This document shows positions 25,408-37,660 of a stretch of DNA of 64,000 nucleotides, in pieces. Location: contig NW_026252131.1 of assembly GCF_025399195.1 (NCBI RefSeq), positions 62,001 through 126,000 on the forward strand. Direction: 5' to 3'. Source of the stretch: Umbelopsis ramanniana AG (lineage: Eukaryota > Mucoromycota > Umbelopsidomycetes > Umbelopsidales > Umbelopsidaceae). Below the pieces are notes generated by a model, which worked only from the letters and a program-made list of their open reading frames with translations, was not told the origin of the DNA and ran no database searches. The position numbers and the translations under genes were made by a program. Within the stretch, counting starts at the first letter, position 1. Every line of letters begins with the position of its first letter.

Positions 25408-28234
25408 TTAAGAATCCTGCTTCTGTTCTTGCTCACGCGCGGATTCCAACAGAGCTTGTTTCTGTGCTTTGATCTTGCGGTGGTTGATCAAGAACTTGCC
25501 AAGGGGCGTTGAAATAGGCTTCAAATCTTTCAGGAACCCGTTAACGCTGTCCACGTCGGCAGGGCTGTAATCCACTAACGATCGCTTTTCTTGAATAAAT
25601 TCTGCAGTAGCTTCCATCTGAATCAAACGAGATTGGATGAGTGTCCTATCGCATCCCGCTTCCTTAACTTATGTGGTCCTTACCTTTTCAATTAAGCCGT
25701 GCACTTGCTTGTTGAAGTTAACGTAGTTGGATTTCTTAATGTATCTCTTGAGTTGAACAATACCGGGACCAGCCATTTCAGGGAAATCAATGGACAAGCT
25801 GAAAGTAGCGTAATATTCTATCAAGCACTCATACAACTGTTCTAAAATGCCATGCTAAAGGTGGGGGATGTTAATACTTGTGCCTAACAACGGTATTTGA
25901 CCATGCATACTGCTACATACCTGGTACACTTTGGTGTGGAGAAATTGTTTTGGTGCTCGAATATAGACGTCCCATTCCATTGGCTTGAGTGAAGCGGCTT
26001 TACCCTTCTTTTTGATTTCCGCACTTTCGAAAACTTCGAAAATATATGGTGCAAGCGGAATGAATACCTTGGTTGAGTCTGCTAATGAAGTTAATGCTCG
26101 AATAATATGGAATCTCAATGGATAGTATTGTGCGGTTGGAATGAGCCTATCAGAGTAGAGCAGGTGAGTATACAGGTATTCAAGTACAGTTTTCAATTCG
26201 CTTCTCCCATTAATTACCTTATGGCACCAATAGCGACTTGTGTAAGTGGGTAAATCATCGAAGCCAGAGGTGATTGTTCGTAATCTGCCCGCGCCGTGTT
26301 ACAATAAGTTGCGAACACGTTGGCCCAGAAATCAATACAATGAACATATTGCCAGTTATAAACTGTTTTGAAGCTCTCCTACAAAGTCACATACATTGTA
26401 CATCAGTCAATGCGAATGCAACACCATTAGCATCGCCTGAAACATGAACCTACCTTTGTCGTATTTTGCATAGCACCTCTCAAATGAATGGCAAGCTGAC
26501 GAACAAATGTGAATGCATGCTGATAACTGAGTTCCTGATTGAGTCCATAAAGTTCAACAGCAAGATTTCGCATCAAGTTGATGGAGGGAAGAGTGTGGAC
26601 GCTGGTGGTCTTAGAGTTTCGGACAAATGAGAGGTAGATTCCCTTCAAGCAATCATCTAAATAGCTTGCGTTCTTGCTCTGCTTAGTAACAATAGGAGCC
26701 AAGGCGAGAGAACGAATATTCAAAAAGCTTTGAATGCGAACAATGTCAGAGGATGTAGGTCCAGACCAGAGTTGCAACAGAGACTACAAATAGAAAAGAA
26801 GAGTATTACTATAACACTCATGAATCAATCTCCTCTTGTAGCGATAACTCACATTAAGATATTCCTTTGTGATGCGAGGGAAGCAACCAAAATACTTTGT
26901 GCACTTCTCCGTCTCCTTCAAAATATAGTATACCATGGTGCTATCTGTCAATCCTCGAAGCAAGTGAAGCACATTTGAGCAGTATGACTTGACCATGCCC
27001 TTAAGAATATTCCACTTTTTGGCAGTGACTGGTGATGCACCTTCCTTGTTGGGAGTAAGGTTGTAGTTGAAACAGACAGGAACAAGTCGAAGTGTTGTAA
27101 GAATGAGCTTGTTGAAAACTGGATATCATAAAGTTAGGAACACCCTTGTCTTATATCCTGATACACCATTTACTGAATACGTACCTGTTCCACTGGTGAC
27201 TTTATAGGTATAACTGGTATTTTCGTCGTCTTCATCATTCATTCGAGCAGCACATTTAAATGCAGACAGCAAGTGCTTCAGTGTCTTGACGGATTTACGA
27301 GTCTCCAAGGCGGAAGCCCATTCTTCAATCATTTCCTTTGTGACCACTTGAGCATCGGCATGGCTCATTGCGCCAGTCATTGGTTCATCCAATCCACCAG
27401 CATATTCCTCATCTGAGAACTGGGATTGCTCTGGCTCTTCCTCTTCTTCATCCTGACCATCTTTCATAACTTCATCTTCGGGTTCGGATTCATCTTCAAG
27501 GTCTTCATCGGATACGTTGAAATCCAAAAGTCCAGATTCCTCCTTCTTCAAGAATTCGTAAAACTCGGGATCTTGCTCCTTGAGTAGTTCGAGTTCCTCT
27601 TTGTGCTTAGAAATGTCTTCCTTGAGAGCACCTTTCTTTCCCTTCTTTTTTTCCTTGGGTTGATCTTCATCTTCTTCAAACAAAGCTTCATCGTCCAATT
27701 CTGTAGTTTCATCGTCCAATTGATCCATCTCGTCATCGTCCACTTCGTTCTCGACATCGCTATCGGCAGCTTCTGTTTCGACGGTCTCCAAAGCCGCAAA
27801 GTCATCATTCTATGAACAATCATATGCGTAAATGCCAAGCAGAAATTTTGAGCAATATAAGTCCAATTCATTACCTCACTCTCATCGCCGGCATCTGAGT
27901 GTTCCTCAAAACCACCTTGGAAAAAGTCTTCGACGCTCATATCGTCAAACCTACAAATCAAAGTGTGAGAATTACAATGAACAATACGGAACTAGTCCCC
28001 AATTCCCTTTGCGTACTTGGCCTTCTTTGAATCGTCTATAGTGGAAATGGAGCCGAGAATGAGTCAGTATGGGCTCGAGGCCGACGATGCCATGGTTGCG
28101 TTGGATCGCAGACAAGTGAATTTACCTTCTGCCTTCTTCTTGTTAGGCTTTCCTGCTTTTCTCACACCATTTGCCTTGTTAGGTTTTCCGGATTTCGAAC
28201 GAGCCGTGGACTTGTTGTGTCGACTTTTTGCCAT
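25408..28234 (-). CDS. NOC2: Nucleolar complex protein Noc2
   Basis: Ribosome biogenesis factor that pairs with Noc1 and Noc3 to mature and export pre-60S particles. Ten exons: 28126-28234, 28017-28035, 27875-27950, 27185-27809, 26853-27118, 26454-26783, 26218-26378, 25921-26146, 25684-25854 and 25408-25617; 730 aa, normal length. The N-terminus is a Lys-rich nucleolar-type signal (MAKSRHNKSTARSKSGKPNK), then FDDMSVEDFFQGGF and a long acidic region. The conserved Noc2 domain includes FNKLILTTLRLVPVCFNYN, SFLNIRSLALAP, CLKGIYLSFVRNSK, FKTVYNWQYVHCIDFWANV, YPLRFHIIRALTSL and IPLAPYIFEVFES. A 19-bp exon near the N-terminus is needed to bridge the frames. Confidence 0.95.
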
Positions 28235-28558
28235 TGCTTTTCTCTGGTCTGTGGCAACAAGAATAAATTATTTCCCAAAATTTTGACCGCGAAAGCCATA
28301 GCCGTGACTGTTAAATCAGTTGGGTGCCAGACAATGACAGCGAATTTGCGACTCGACCCGACCATCAATTTCTGCATCGACAAAATTCAAAAAGCGTAAA
28401 CTCAGACGTTTACCTCTGAATATCAACCCTTAGAGCTTTTCTAGTTTCAAAATATCTATAGGACCGGTTTTAAGTCTCAATATTATGACATTCGGATGAT
28501 TGTAGCTAAAAGTTGTAATATACATTGGTTAAGCAAGGTCTATCCATCTATTTTACAG
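28235..28558. other. Intergenic, NOC2 promoter side
   Basis: 324 bp between NOC2 start and the MOD5 stop, both on the minus strand. No additional gene seen. Confidence 0.5.
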
Positions 28559-30570
28559 TTATTCGGGATGATCCACTTTCTTCTTCATCATCTTTTCTCT
28601 CTTTGTGTTTCTTCTATGTAGTCTACTAGACATGTGCTGTTTCCATTCCAAGTCTCCGTTTAACACGACAGGATTTGCAGATTGATTGGTACAGACTTCG
28701 CAAGTATGTTTCTTCCAGCTTAAAAGTTTCTGCCGTGGACTAGACATGTACATTAGTACCATTCTCACTTCACTCAACAAATCGAATCAACACTTACTCT
28801 GCATCTCCTCCTCTGGTTAGTAATTCGGATGAAAATTCATTCAAGGTGGTTGGGTCGGGCATATTTCTATCGTTTACAAAGTCTGTGTATACGTTAGCAC
28901 CATATCTACGCTGTGGCCTGTCACAATTCACCACCTACCCTGTGCAATTCTAACTGCTGTATTTTTCACATTCTCGTCCCACCGGCTAAGATCTGTATAT
29001 AACGTTTATGTCAGTATGTCTGATCGACAGCTCCGCAACAAATATATACTGTGAACTCTAGCTCACCGGTTGCATCCAATAAGTACAGCTGAACCGATTG
29101 TGACGGCGTTATCGAAAGTATAGAAGATTTTATATTGGCAAGCGTATCTTGAGTATTCCAGATAGTGGGTAGTAGCTTGTTCCTTATCCACTGTACTTGA
29201 CGTTTTGCATATCGCCTAGTAGCCGCTTTCATCCTTTCAATAGACTCTTTTTTCAAAGCTTGCAATTCATTATCCTCAAGATTGCCATTTTCAACCGCCG
29301 TAAGGTACTCATCGAATTCCTTGTAACCTGCGCAACATTTTCCATTATTTTAGTCATATATCATACATCATGCGTGTTTCAAACGATGCCCTTGACGGGA
29401 CGCTCAGCTTACCAATTGCCTGCCAAATTCCACGTTGATACTTCTCCAAATCTTTACCAGGCATATCTAATGTCCCTTCCTGTACTCTTTTTCGTAAAGA
29501 TGACAGCTCGTCGAAAAGGCCAAGCTAAAGCGACTGATTAGAACATTGGCTGCAAGACGACTCTCACCAATTATATGCTTACCTCGATCATTTTCATAAC
29601 ACGATCATCTAATCTTCTGTTAAGCGTTACAGGATCGGTATAAAGCCAAAATATGATAGTGTTGTATCTGAAAAAACAAAGCGGTCTTAGCTTTGACATA
29701 GTCGCAAGTTTACATCAAAGTTTACCTACCTCAAGTTCACGTCTGTCTTAGCCCGTTGCTGCTGTTCCTTTATAATCTCGCTTTGAGGTCGTCCCATATC
29801 TCTATAAACCTTTTAAAATTACTGTTATTTAAAATTTTGATAACCATTTGTCACCTGTCATCACACTCACTTTTAAGCTTTTTGCTATTTTTCGGCGGTC
29901 GCTTGGATGCCACTTTGCTGCCATAATGGGATCCACTTTTTGCAATTCTTTATACAAAGCCTGTGTATCCATAGAGGATATGCCATCCTCTTCTTCCTGT
30001 TCGTCTGATGATGAAGATCCGTCGGTTGCTGTAGAGATCAAGGACATGGGCCACAACAATGATTGCACATAGTAGTTGGTGCCGCCAACCAGCACAGGCA
30101 AGGATTTGCGCTCTGAGATTTCTTCAATCTAAAAATTAATTAGACAAGCCGCTCAGTATCGTTTGTCGCCATATGCATTATACTTGCCTTATCTGAGGCG
30201 TCCTTGACAAACTGAGTGACAAGGTATTCGTCTTCGGGTTCTAAAAAATCCATCAAGTGATGTGGTACATTTTCACGTTCGCTTTCGGTCACCTTGTTGG
30301 TAATGATGTCCAGCCCCTTGTATACCTTAAAAAACGTCGAGAGCTCGGATATAAATGTTTTTGCCATGTTTCTGTAGGGTAGATAGTGGTATACTCTCTT
30401 ACCTGCATGGAATCAGCATTGATCACTTCGCCATGAAGGGCCTTCGAAAGTTCAATGCCTAGTTGAGACTTGCCAACACCTGTTGTACCAATCACAGCAA
30501 TTGTAGACCTCGTTGGTTGGAACATTGCTAGTCGTTGAATCCACAATTGTACACGTTGCAGAGATCGCAT
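28559..30570 (-). CDS. MOD5: tRNA dimethylallyltransferase (isopentenyltransferase)
   Basis: Adds a dimethylallyl group to A37 of tRNAs that read UNN codons. Ten exons: 30403-30570, 30188-30325, 29871-30128, 29730-29809, 29583-29667, 29413-29524, 29067-29327, 28939-28992, 28798-28882 and 28559-28739; 473 aa. Evidence: P-loop IGTTGVGKSQL, NADSMQVYKGLDIITNKVT, HHLMDFLEP, PVLVGGTNYYVQSLLWP, WHPSDRRKIAKSLKVYRDMG, IIFWLYTDPVTLNRRLDDRV, and the C-terminal zinc finger CEVC followed by H-x5-H (LEWKQHMSSRLHRR), as in eukaryotic members. Intron 2 has a GC donor (AAG|GCAAGT), supported by the conserved IEEISER that follows. Two in-frame starts exist: 30570 (MRSLQRVQLW..) and 30525 (MFQPTRS). Confidence 0.95.
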
Positions 30571-31277
30571 AAGTTGCAGAGATCGCTTTGTACAGTGGCT
30601 TTGGTACTCTGGCAGCCAAATTCTACTGACGGTCAATTTTTTTTTTTTAAAAAAAAAAAAAAGATCGAAACTTTGGTCGTTTCTTGCCAGTACAGCACGA
30701 CTGTAATTCTGTACCTGCGGGAAGGTGCAAACAGGTTGCTTACAATATTGCTGTTTCTTCTGATGGAAGCACTCGCAATAAATTAGCAAATCATCATGAG
30801 ATTATTCTGTTCAATTGATCAATACAAAGTTATACCGTATGATCTCAATTTAAATGATGTAAATAACAATAACCCCATAGCAGTAACCCCATGCTGTCCT
30901 TATTAACCTATTTCAAAAAATACTGCAATTATTCTTTGCATTCTCACGAAAGTTGTTTTTATCTTCAATACATTATGTAGCATTTTTCCATCCATTCATT
31001 GAAACTAATCAGCTTATTGAATAACTTCATTTTAATAAGTTCCTTCAATGCCGTAAAGAAACCTAGAAACATCACATTATTTTTGTCTCAGGAGATAGTC
31101 ATTATGAGCAATGTATGATAGACTCTGTATTTGCTGCAGCTGTAAGGTAAAGTACGTGCCTTTCATTTTAAAGCAGGACCAGTCGAAAAAGGGAATGTCG
31201 GAGTTCTCATTTCTCTTCTGCAAGCCTTTTCACCAGACACTGCCTCGCTCGCTAGCCTATTCTGATTCTCAACGGCA
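30571..31277. promoter_or_regulatory. Divergent promoter region, with T12/A14 dyad
   Basis: 707 bp between divergently transcribed MOD5 and the LRR gene. A perfect T12-A14 tract at 30637-30662 lies about 67 bp upstream of the MOD5 start. Rigid dA:dT tracts of this kind exclude nucleosomes in fungi. No gene seen in the rest. Confidence 0.5.
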
Positions 31278-34072
31278 ATGTCAGTCCCACCACTAGTGCT
31301 CACGACCGAGCACTCCCCCGATACACCTTCCAAGGGAATACTTAAAAGAAGACCCGCCGCACCAACCACATTACAACGTTCATCATCCTGGCTGGCCACT
31401 TTAAATTCTCGACTTGGATCTGCAATACACGGAACCACTGAATCCCCGCCGGCTCTAGGCATAGTGGAATCCAAAGAGGTCGGTTATCCAGGAAAACTTG
31501 TACGATCACAAACAGTTGGTTCAGTGCCTTTTCAAGTATCAAAATTGCCTGTTGCTCCAAAGCTGGCTTTGGAAGGAGCCGAACTGAAACGAGTCCGTTT
31601 CTCGGTGGTGCAACTCACGCAGGTGCAATTCTATGACTGCCAACAAGACGACTTAGGCAACGGGATAGAGGAGATTAATCGAAGCTCGACAGCTAAGGCA
31701 GATAACAATATACCAAAAATTAATCAGAGATATTCTTCGTTACCAAAACTCTACCAAATACCGTTGTCCCCAACCGATAGTCGTATGCAACATGTTGTGC
31801 CGGCGCCCAACACTTCTCAAAACTTACTCGAAATATACCACACCTCCTGTCGAGCACGTGAAGAGTCAGTGCTTCCAATTGTTCAAGCTATTTTAGAGGT
31901 ATGTGCCATGCGGGAGTTGTTATCCTTACCTTCTTTGACTGATCCACTATCGACGTCAAGTCCAAAAAAAGACCGCAAGACCTGAAGCAGATGAACTTAT
32001 CCCGGAACTCAATCAGCCATTTCGCTTCTGAACCACTCTCTGATATACTAAGTCTAGACACAGGCTTATTGTTTCTAGACCTTAGCCATTGCGATTTAAC
32101 TGATGCTGTACGTGACACAACAAACATCCGAAACGTTCTTTTATTCATACTAACCTACAATTGCAATTGGTAGCCTCTCAAGATCATCCTACATAGTTTG
32201 CTTGTTAACGATAAGTTACGATCTTTGGCACTGGCTGGCAACAAAAAACTCACCTCCGCTGGATACACATACATTTCTATATACATCAGCAAAGTAAGAG
32301 TACACATATAACTACATGACATTGCTCCATTATGCCAACTTTTTTCCCCATATAGTCCCGCTCTATCAAATATCTCGACCTCTCCTCCAATACCATTGAC
32401 AAAAAATCTGCAAACAGTCTGTCGGAATCACTAATGTTGGCTACGTCGTTGCAAACTCTCATGCTGGATTCATGTTATCTGTCACCGGCCATCCTTGATA
32501 TCTTTAGCGATGCTATACGCACATCGGTCAGCCTGCACGAAGTATCTTTGCGAGGAAACGAATTCAACAAAAAAGCTTTTCCACCTCTCTGTTCAATGCT
32601 AGAAATACCACTGGCACCAAAGGAACTTTTGGATTGTAGTGGGTTGGTGACCTTGAATTTGAGCGGAAATGACCTCCGTCACGGAATTCGACTGCTTTCC
32701 AAAACCCTCACGCAGAATAACCAGTTGCAAACACTGAACCTTCAAAATTGTCATTTGGATAGCTCTGCATTGGTTCCACTTGCCGAGGCGTTGGTGAGTA
32801 CTACTAGTCACCGTTCGGTGTTTTATGATACTCTGGTACTAACCGTGGCATCCCTCAGAAATCCAATACTGCACTGAAGAAAATTGATTTGAGCCATAAT
32901 CCACTCAACACACCGCATCAGGACGGAGTAAGTTTGAACTAGTGGTTGGTTTCGATCGTAACAACGGTTTTAGTAACCTTTCTTGCAGGTGTATGCGTTG
33001 AAGCTTGCTCTCTTCATGAACCGCTCATTAACGGATATTAGTATGGCCAAATGTAATCTACATTCCGAAGGTAAAATACAGAGATTTACTTTATTTAAAA
33101 GCATGTGGTAGCCAAACTCACCGAATTTCTCTATTTTTCCAGACGCCATCGCGATCGCTGAGTGCCTCCCAGAAAACAATGTCCTTTCTCGGTTAGATCT
33201 TTCCGGTAACCCTGCAATTGGCATTGCAGGATTACTGGCCCTTTCGGTTTCCGTCAAAATGAGTACTGCCTTGACCTTCCTGGATATCGCTATTCCGGTA
33301 AGTTGCATCGGAGCATACCACTAATCTACAACGAAACTATATGCTGACCGAACTGCTAGCTGAATGATCCAGATATGGCTCATCTGCAGAATGATATCGT
33401 TAGTGCATGCACGAGAAACGCACAAGCTATGTATGATTCTGTTGGAAAAGAAAGCCAGAACTCGTTGACAGCAGGGAATTCTTGTGATACTCGAGCTTCA
33501 ACGCCATCCATGGAGCAGGTGACGGCAAGTGTACAAGTCAAGGAAGCAAACAACACTCAAGAGTCCGAAGCTCAGGAACCATCTTTAGACATGCTCATAA
33601 ACAACATCAATTCCTGCGCTCATGATTTGACAGCTACCATAGACCAGTATCATGCTTCTGGAAAAGAAATCGTTGACGACAATCTCCATGTAAGTACAAG
33701 GTGTTGGTAGTACCGCCACCTGTGCTTTTTCTAATCCACCGTCCACAGAAGCTTTACGTGCAATGTCAAGATATACAAAGTGTGTTACTGAAACACTTGA
33801 TCCAAGGTAACCCTATAAACAATTTAGTAATCCGCTTCATCGGTGTTGGTTTCTCACCACGTTTCGCAGATGATGATGAAACGGAGAGTTTAGCTGAGGC
33901 AGCCACACATCTCAACGAAGCTATGAAAAGCTACCATCAGTTTGTAGCTACATCCAAAATTAACAAGTCTTCACAAGCTGGCGTAGATGCAGAACTTGCC
34001 AAACAGATACAAATGGAGAAGCTCAAACGCGAAAAACAAATCGAAGAAGGAGAAGCGTTCAGGACAGGCTGA
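31278..34072 (+). CDS. Leucine-rich-repeat protein with protein phosphatase 1 docking motifs (PPP1R37-like)
   Basis: Ten exons: 31278-31898, 31961-32107, 32174-32293, 32356-32793, 32859-32927, 32989-33070, 33143-33297, 33360-33689, 33749-33806 and 33870-34072; all in frame, 740 aa. The N-terminal ~200 residues are disordered but contain GILK at 20-23 and KRVRFS at 104-109, matching the SILK ([GS]IL[RK]) and RVxF motifs that bind PP1. LNLLEIYHTSCRAREES then leads into ribonuclease-inhibitor-type LRRs: LKQMNLSRNSI, LLFLDLSHCDL, IKYLDLSSNTID, LVTLNLSGNDL, LQTLNLQNCHL, LKKIDLSHNPL and LSRLDLSGNPAI. The C-terminus is a helical, charged tail. The layout (RVxF then LRR) resembles animal PPP1R37. A PP1 regulatory subunit is a well-supported inference; the target is unknown. 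Confidence 0.85.
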
Positions 34073-34789
34073 AGTCTCAGGTTTTAGCATAATGTAATCT
34101 TTTCTCACAAACATTAGACTGGTATGGCGGGCAGACCTATCCAGATGGCTGCATATTAAAAAACTTGTAGCTCTGCACACAGTATTACTGGATGAAATTG
34201 TCGGCCCTTCCATAGGTGTTTCGTCATTATTTGCATAGATAGACAAACTGTGGAGGGGTCTTAACTTGGCCATGCGTAGCTTCACTTTCAAAGATATGCT
34301 TTGGCAGACCTTATGACGTGAGATACACTTTTAAGAAAATGACGGAAATTCCATGTACAGTTGACATGGGGGGGGAATGCATATAGTCACGAGGCGGCGA
34401 TAGACATTGCTTATGGAGTGTATCAGCCCTTACGCGAGTAGTTTCAAAAGTGTAGTGAAACTCAGCGTGGCAAAGAGCAATGTGAGAAAAATGGCAGTAA
34501 AGGCATATATGATGTGGATATTCAGTGGTTCTATCAGGAAGAAGCGTAAGGTATTCGTGGGATGAAGAAGGTACTGCGCGTGATGGAGAGAAGCTCGCTG
34601 CCACTGCCTCAAAGAAAAACGTAGATCGAAATTTACTTGGGTGACATGACCGCTCTGGCCAATTCTGTGGTCCCCTGGTACCAAATTAGGCAAATCGGAG
34701 TTAATATAAAGGGCCTTACCCATCCAACTGAAATCCCGTAGCGGTTTCGTTCTCTTTATTTTCCACTCCTTCTTCACATAGCAAATAAA
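34073..34789. other. Intergenic, no gene seen
   Basis: 717 bp between two plus-strand genes. Minus-strand frames at 34311-34604 and 34430-34837 have no recognisable domain. A GGGGGGGG tract occurs near 34367. Confidence 0.45.
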
Positions 34790-35763
34790 ATGACCGAAGT
34801 CATGAAGACTCCGCCACCATCTGCATTTTCCCCGCATTTACGGCCTTCAGACAATGATCGATCGAATCATCGTCGTAGTAACCGGTAAGCTCTAGCTCAT
34901 CGCCAACCCTACCATGGCCGGTTTGGTTTCTGCTGTACCACACTCTCATACCCATAAACATGTTTATGTAACTAATAATAATAATAAAAAAAAGGCAACA
35001 GCGATCGTACAGTAGACAACCTAGTACTGATCATGAAGAAAGTGACGATGAATTAAGAGAACCTAGTGAATGGGATTATCCAGACCAGGCACTCCAGCGA
35101 CATATGGAGCTTTTGGATGAAAAAAGAACGGCCAATTTAGAGAGGTTAAACAACATATTCGAGTTGCAAAAGGAAAACCTGAAAAAAATGTCAGATGCCT
35201 TTGAATATCAGGCTTGGGAAGACTTTGCGGTAAGAACCATCCCCAATCGTCACTGCTTGTCTCAGTTCTCTCATCGGACCTGCAGTTTTCAAGGTTGTCA
35301 CTACGTCGATCTATGACGGAGCACGTTTGCGAAAAGATAGTCAAATTGCAGGATGAGCTAGAGGGTCGACCAATAGCACGAGGTACAAAAATCCGCTCTC
35401 TCTGACTGGTAAACTGAACTCTATAGATTGACTCCCCCCATCCTACCCACAGCGTCTACCAACCCGCTTCATTTGGCGTGGAATCCGCCGGAACGACCAG
35501 AGAGTATTAATATCCTTTTTGGAAAAAAATATGTTTATCGCTATGCTATTGCTATTGTGGAGCTTCTGCATGTTCCCCTCCTCCCCCCCTCCTTTCCCTC
35601 CCCCAGAACGAGCGCACTAACGAATTACCTTGACTCGCTGCCAATACGTTCCTTTGTACAGGGTTTAGAAGAATATGAGATAGACGATGATATACGGCGA
35701 GCCAAAGGCCAGTACATGCTAAGAGACTGGGCTGAGAGCTCTAGTGACGACGACGACTCATAA
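34790..35763 (+). CDS. Small acidic coiled-coil protein, possibly Sds3/BRMS1-like
   Basis: Exons 34790-34884, 34995-35229, 35286-35382 and 35453-35763 join in frame to about 245 aa. The N-terminus is Pro/Ser/Arg-rich; an acidic stretch (HEESDDELREPSEWDYP) leads to two charged helices (LQRHMELLDEKRTANLERL and RRSMTEHVCEKIVKLQDEL). The C-terminus has IRSFVQGLEEYEIDDDIRRAKGQ and ends in an acidic ESSSDDDDS. The helical pair plus a late 'Y-E-I-x-x-D' element recall Sds3/BRMS1 family subunits of Rpd3/Sin3 deacetylase complexes, but similarity is weak and this could be another nuclear adaptor. The last exon contains a very strong pyrimidine tract ending in CAG at about 35607, so a further intron there cannot be excluded. 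Confidence 0.6.
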
Positions 35764-37660
35764 CCTCACCATTATAAATAATAAAAATTCCACTCACAAG
35801 GTAGCCATTTGCTCCTCATTCCACTCTTTTAAAGACGCAGTCCCAATCTTCCTGCAGATCACATTTTGCTTTCTTTTCAATATGGTTCTCCGGTCGCCTT
35901 ACGAATACCGATTTTTTCTGAGGACATTATCGTCATGTGTGATTCCTGTGTATGTTTACTTCTTTTTGCCTTATTATATTCTCTGGGGGGGGGAGATTCT
36001 CTTCTTTTATGTGGTCAACGTTTCACGTCACACTTTTGCAGACACTACCGGTAATTGTAGCTAGAGGTGGTTTTTCCACAAGGTTAGTTGACTACCTCTT
36101 CCTATAATTATTCTTTTGAGTCGCGTGCAGTTTTCATTTAATACAAATATATTGATGGGAATATACTACCTAAAGTATCACCCGCATCAAATCAGGCCAG
36201 AGAGAGATCCGTCTGTCAACGACAGCATTTCTCGAATTTTGTCTTCTCAGTGGCTTCGCTAGGAGTTTTTTCATTTCCTTAGATCAGAAGTATATGAATG
36301 TTTAGCAGCAAGAATGTTTTTTTTTCGGTAGGCTACGTTTATTGATTTGGCTACTTTTGCCGGTTCTTTCTCGTCATCACGTCAAGTGTGAAACAATTTT
36401 GGCAGTTTGGAGGTACAGCCCACGGATGTTTGACTTGGCCCACAAAATGACCGCCACTTGGGAGCTTTATGATAATCATTTTATTGTGACTACGTAAGGG
36501 ATTTACTTTCCCACTACGGTTGACTATGTCGCTCACTATTACGACTAAGACAACCAGATATATGTCAGTAATGTACATCTGTCACTGAGCCATAAAGTAG
36601 AGTCGTCTGTAACTTGAAACCGTGCTTTTAGAAAGAAGTTGTAGAGCAATCGCAACATGTCAGTATACCAGTCGTGGACCATGACATTTATACTACCGAG
36701 GACCACTCGGCAAGTTAATTTCTTATTTGCTACAATGTCCACTTCCGTACCGTCAAGTTGACTCCATTGTAGTCAAATGCAGTACTGTATATAAGTAGAC
36801 AAAGACGTTAAAGTAGCTCAAGCAATGACATTCCTATGGAACTTTTCACAAATTTGTGTGATACATTGACATCCAGTAGAGTCCTCAAACCGGAAAGCAG
36901 CCGGTTGATTTGCTCACCAATTGCCATGCTCGTAAACAGTAGGTCTCCATCCAAATAATACCTTCATTGTATCGTACCCTTTGCCTATAGCAGCCATTCA
37001 TCCTGCGAATACATACCACAAATATGAAATGTGTTATAGTGTTAACGCTAGCTGTCAGCGCATAATAATTACTAATAATTACATAGTTAGCCCCCTCAGG
37101 TCCCTGCTTACATCCTACCCCTTAGAAGGAAATAAAAAGAGCCGTACCATACACTTATAAAGAAGTCATATTAAGTCAAAATCATAATGGTGTGTAGGTT
37201 GACGCCATCCTGGGTGATAGACAATATTCTTCATCCTACAAACAAAATTTTCAGTTTTTCATTTGACACTAGATGTGAGTAGAATTGCTAAATTGCTTCA
37301 AACCATGTTGTATTGTGCCAATTATTCTTTAAATGGTCATATTCGCAACGCAATATTACAGTAAAACTTCTATGGTAGTTTCTCAATGCAATTTTGCCGT
37401 TATTTGACCAACATCAGCCAGATAGGCTACTTAAATCCAGTGAGTGCAGAATTAACCAACGCAATCGTTCAAGGCCATACCCATTTTTTTTGCTGGTGCG
37501 GAGTATCTACTTATCCTACTGTCCCATACTGCCATGGTTGAATTCGTGAAATTGATAAAATCGGTAATTGTGTCATCAAAATTTTTCTACTGAGCGAAAT
37601 TTTGCTCTTGAGCGCGCGTCTGTTTTTTCCTGCACTGTACCTAGCTGTTATTGTCTAGCT
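35764..37660. other. Longest gap: 1.9 kb with no assigned gene
   Basis: AT-rich, no frame with a known domain. A TATATAA at about 36787 and two short minus-strand frames (36351-36578, 36545-36742) are visible. G8 tract near 35983. Could hold a non-coding RNA or decayed mobile element, but I see no terminal repeats or transposase motifs that prove it. Confidence 0.4.

Noticed and set aside
36351-36742. Two minus-strand frames that looked like a retroelement fragment
   Set aside because: No reverse transcriptase, integrase or RNase H motif, no terminal repeats. Kept only as part of the unexplained gap.
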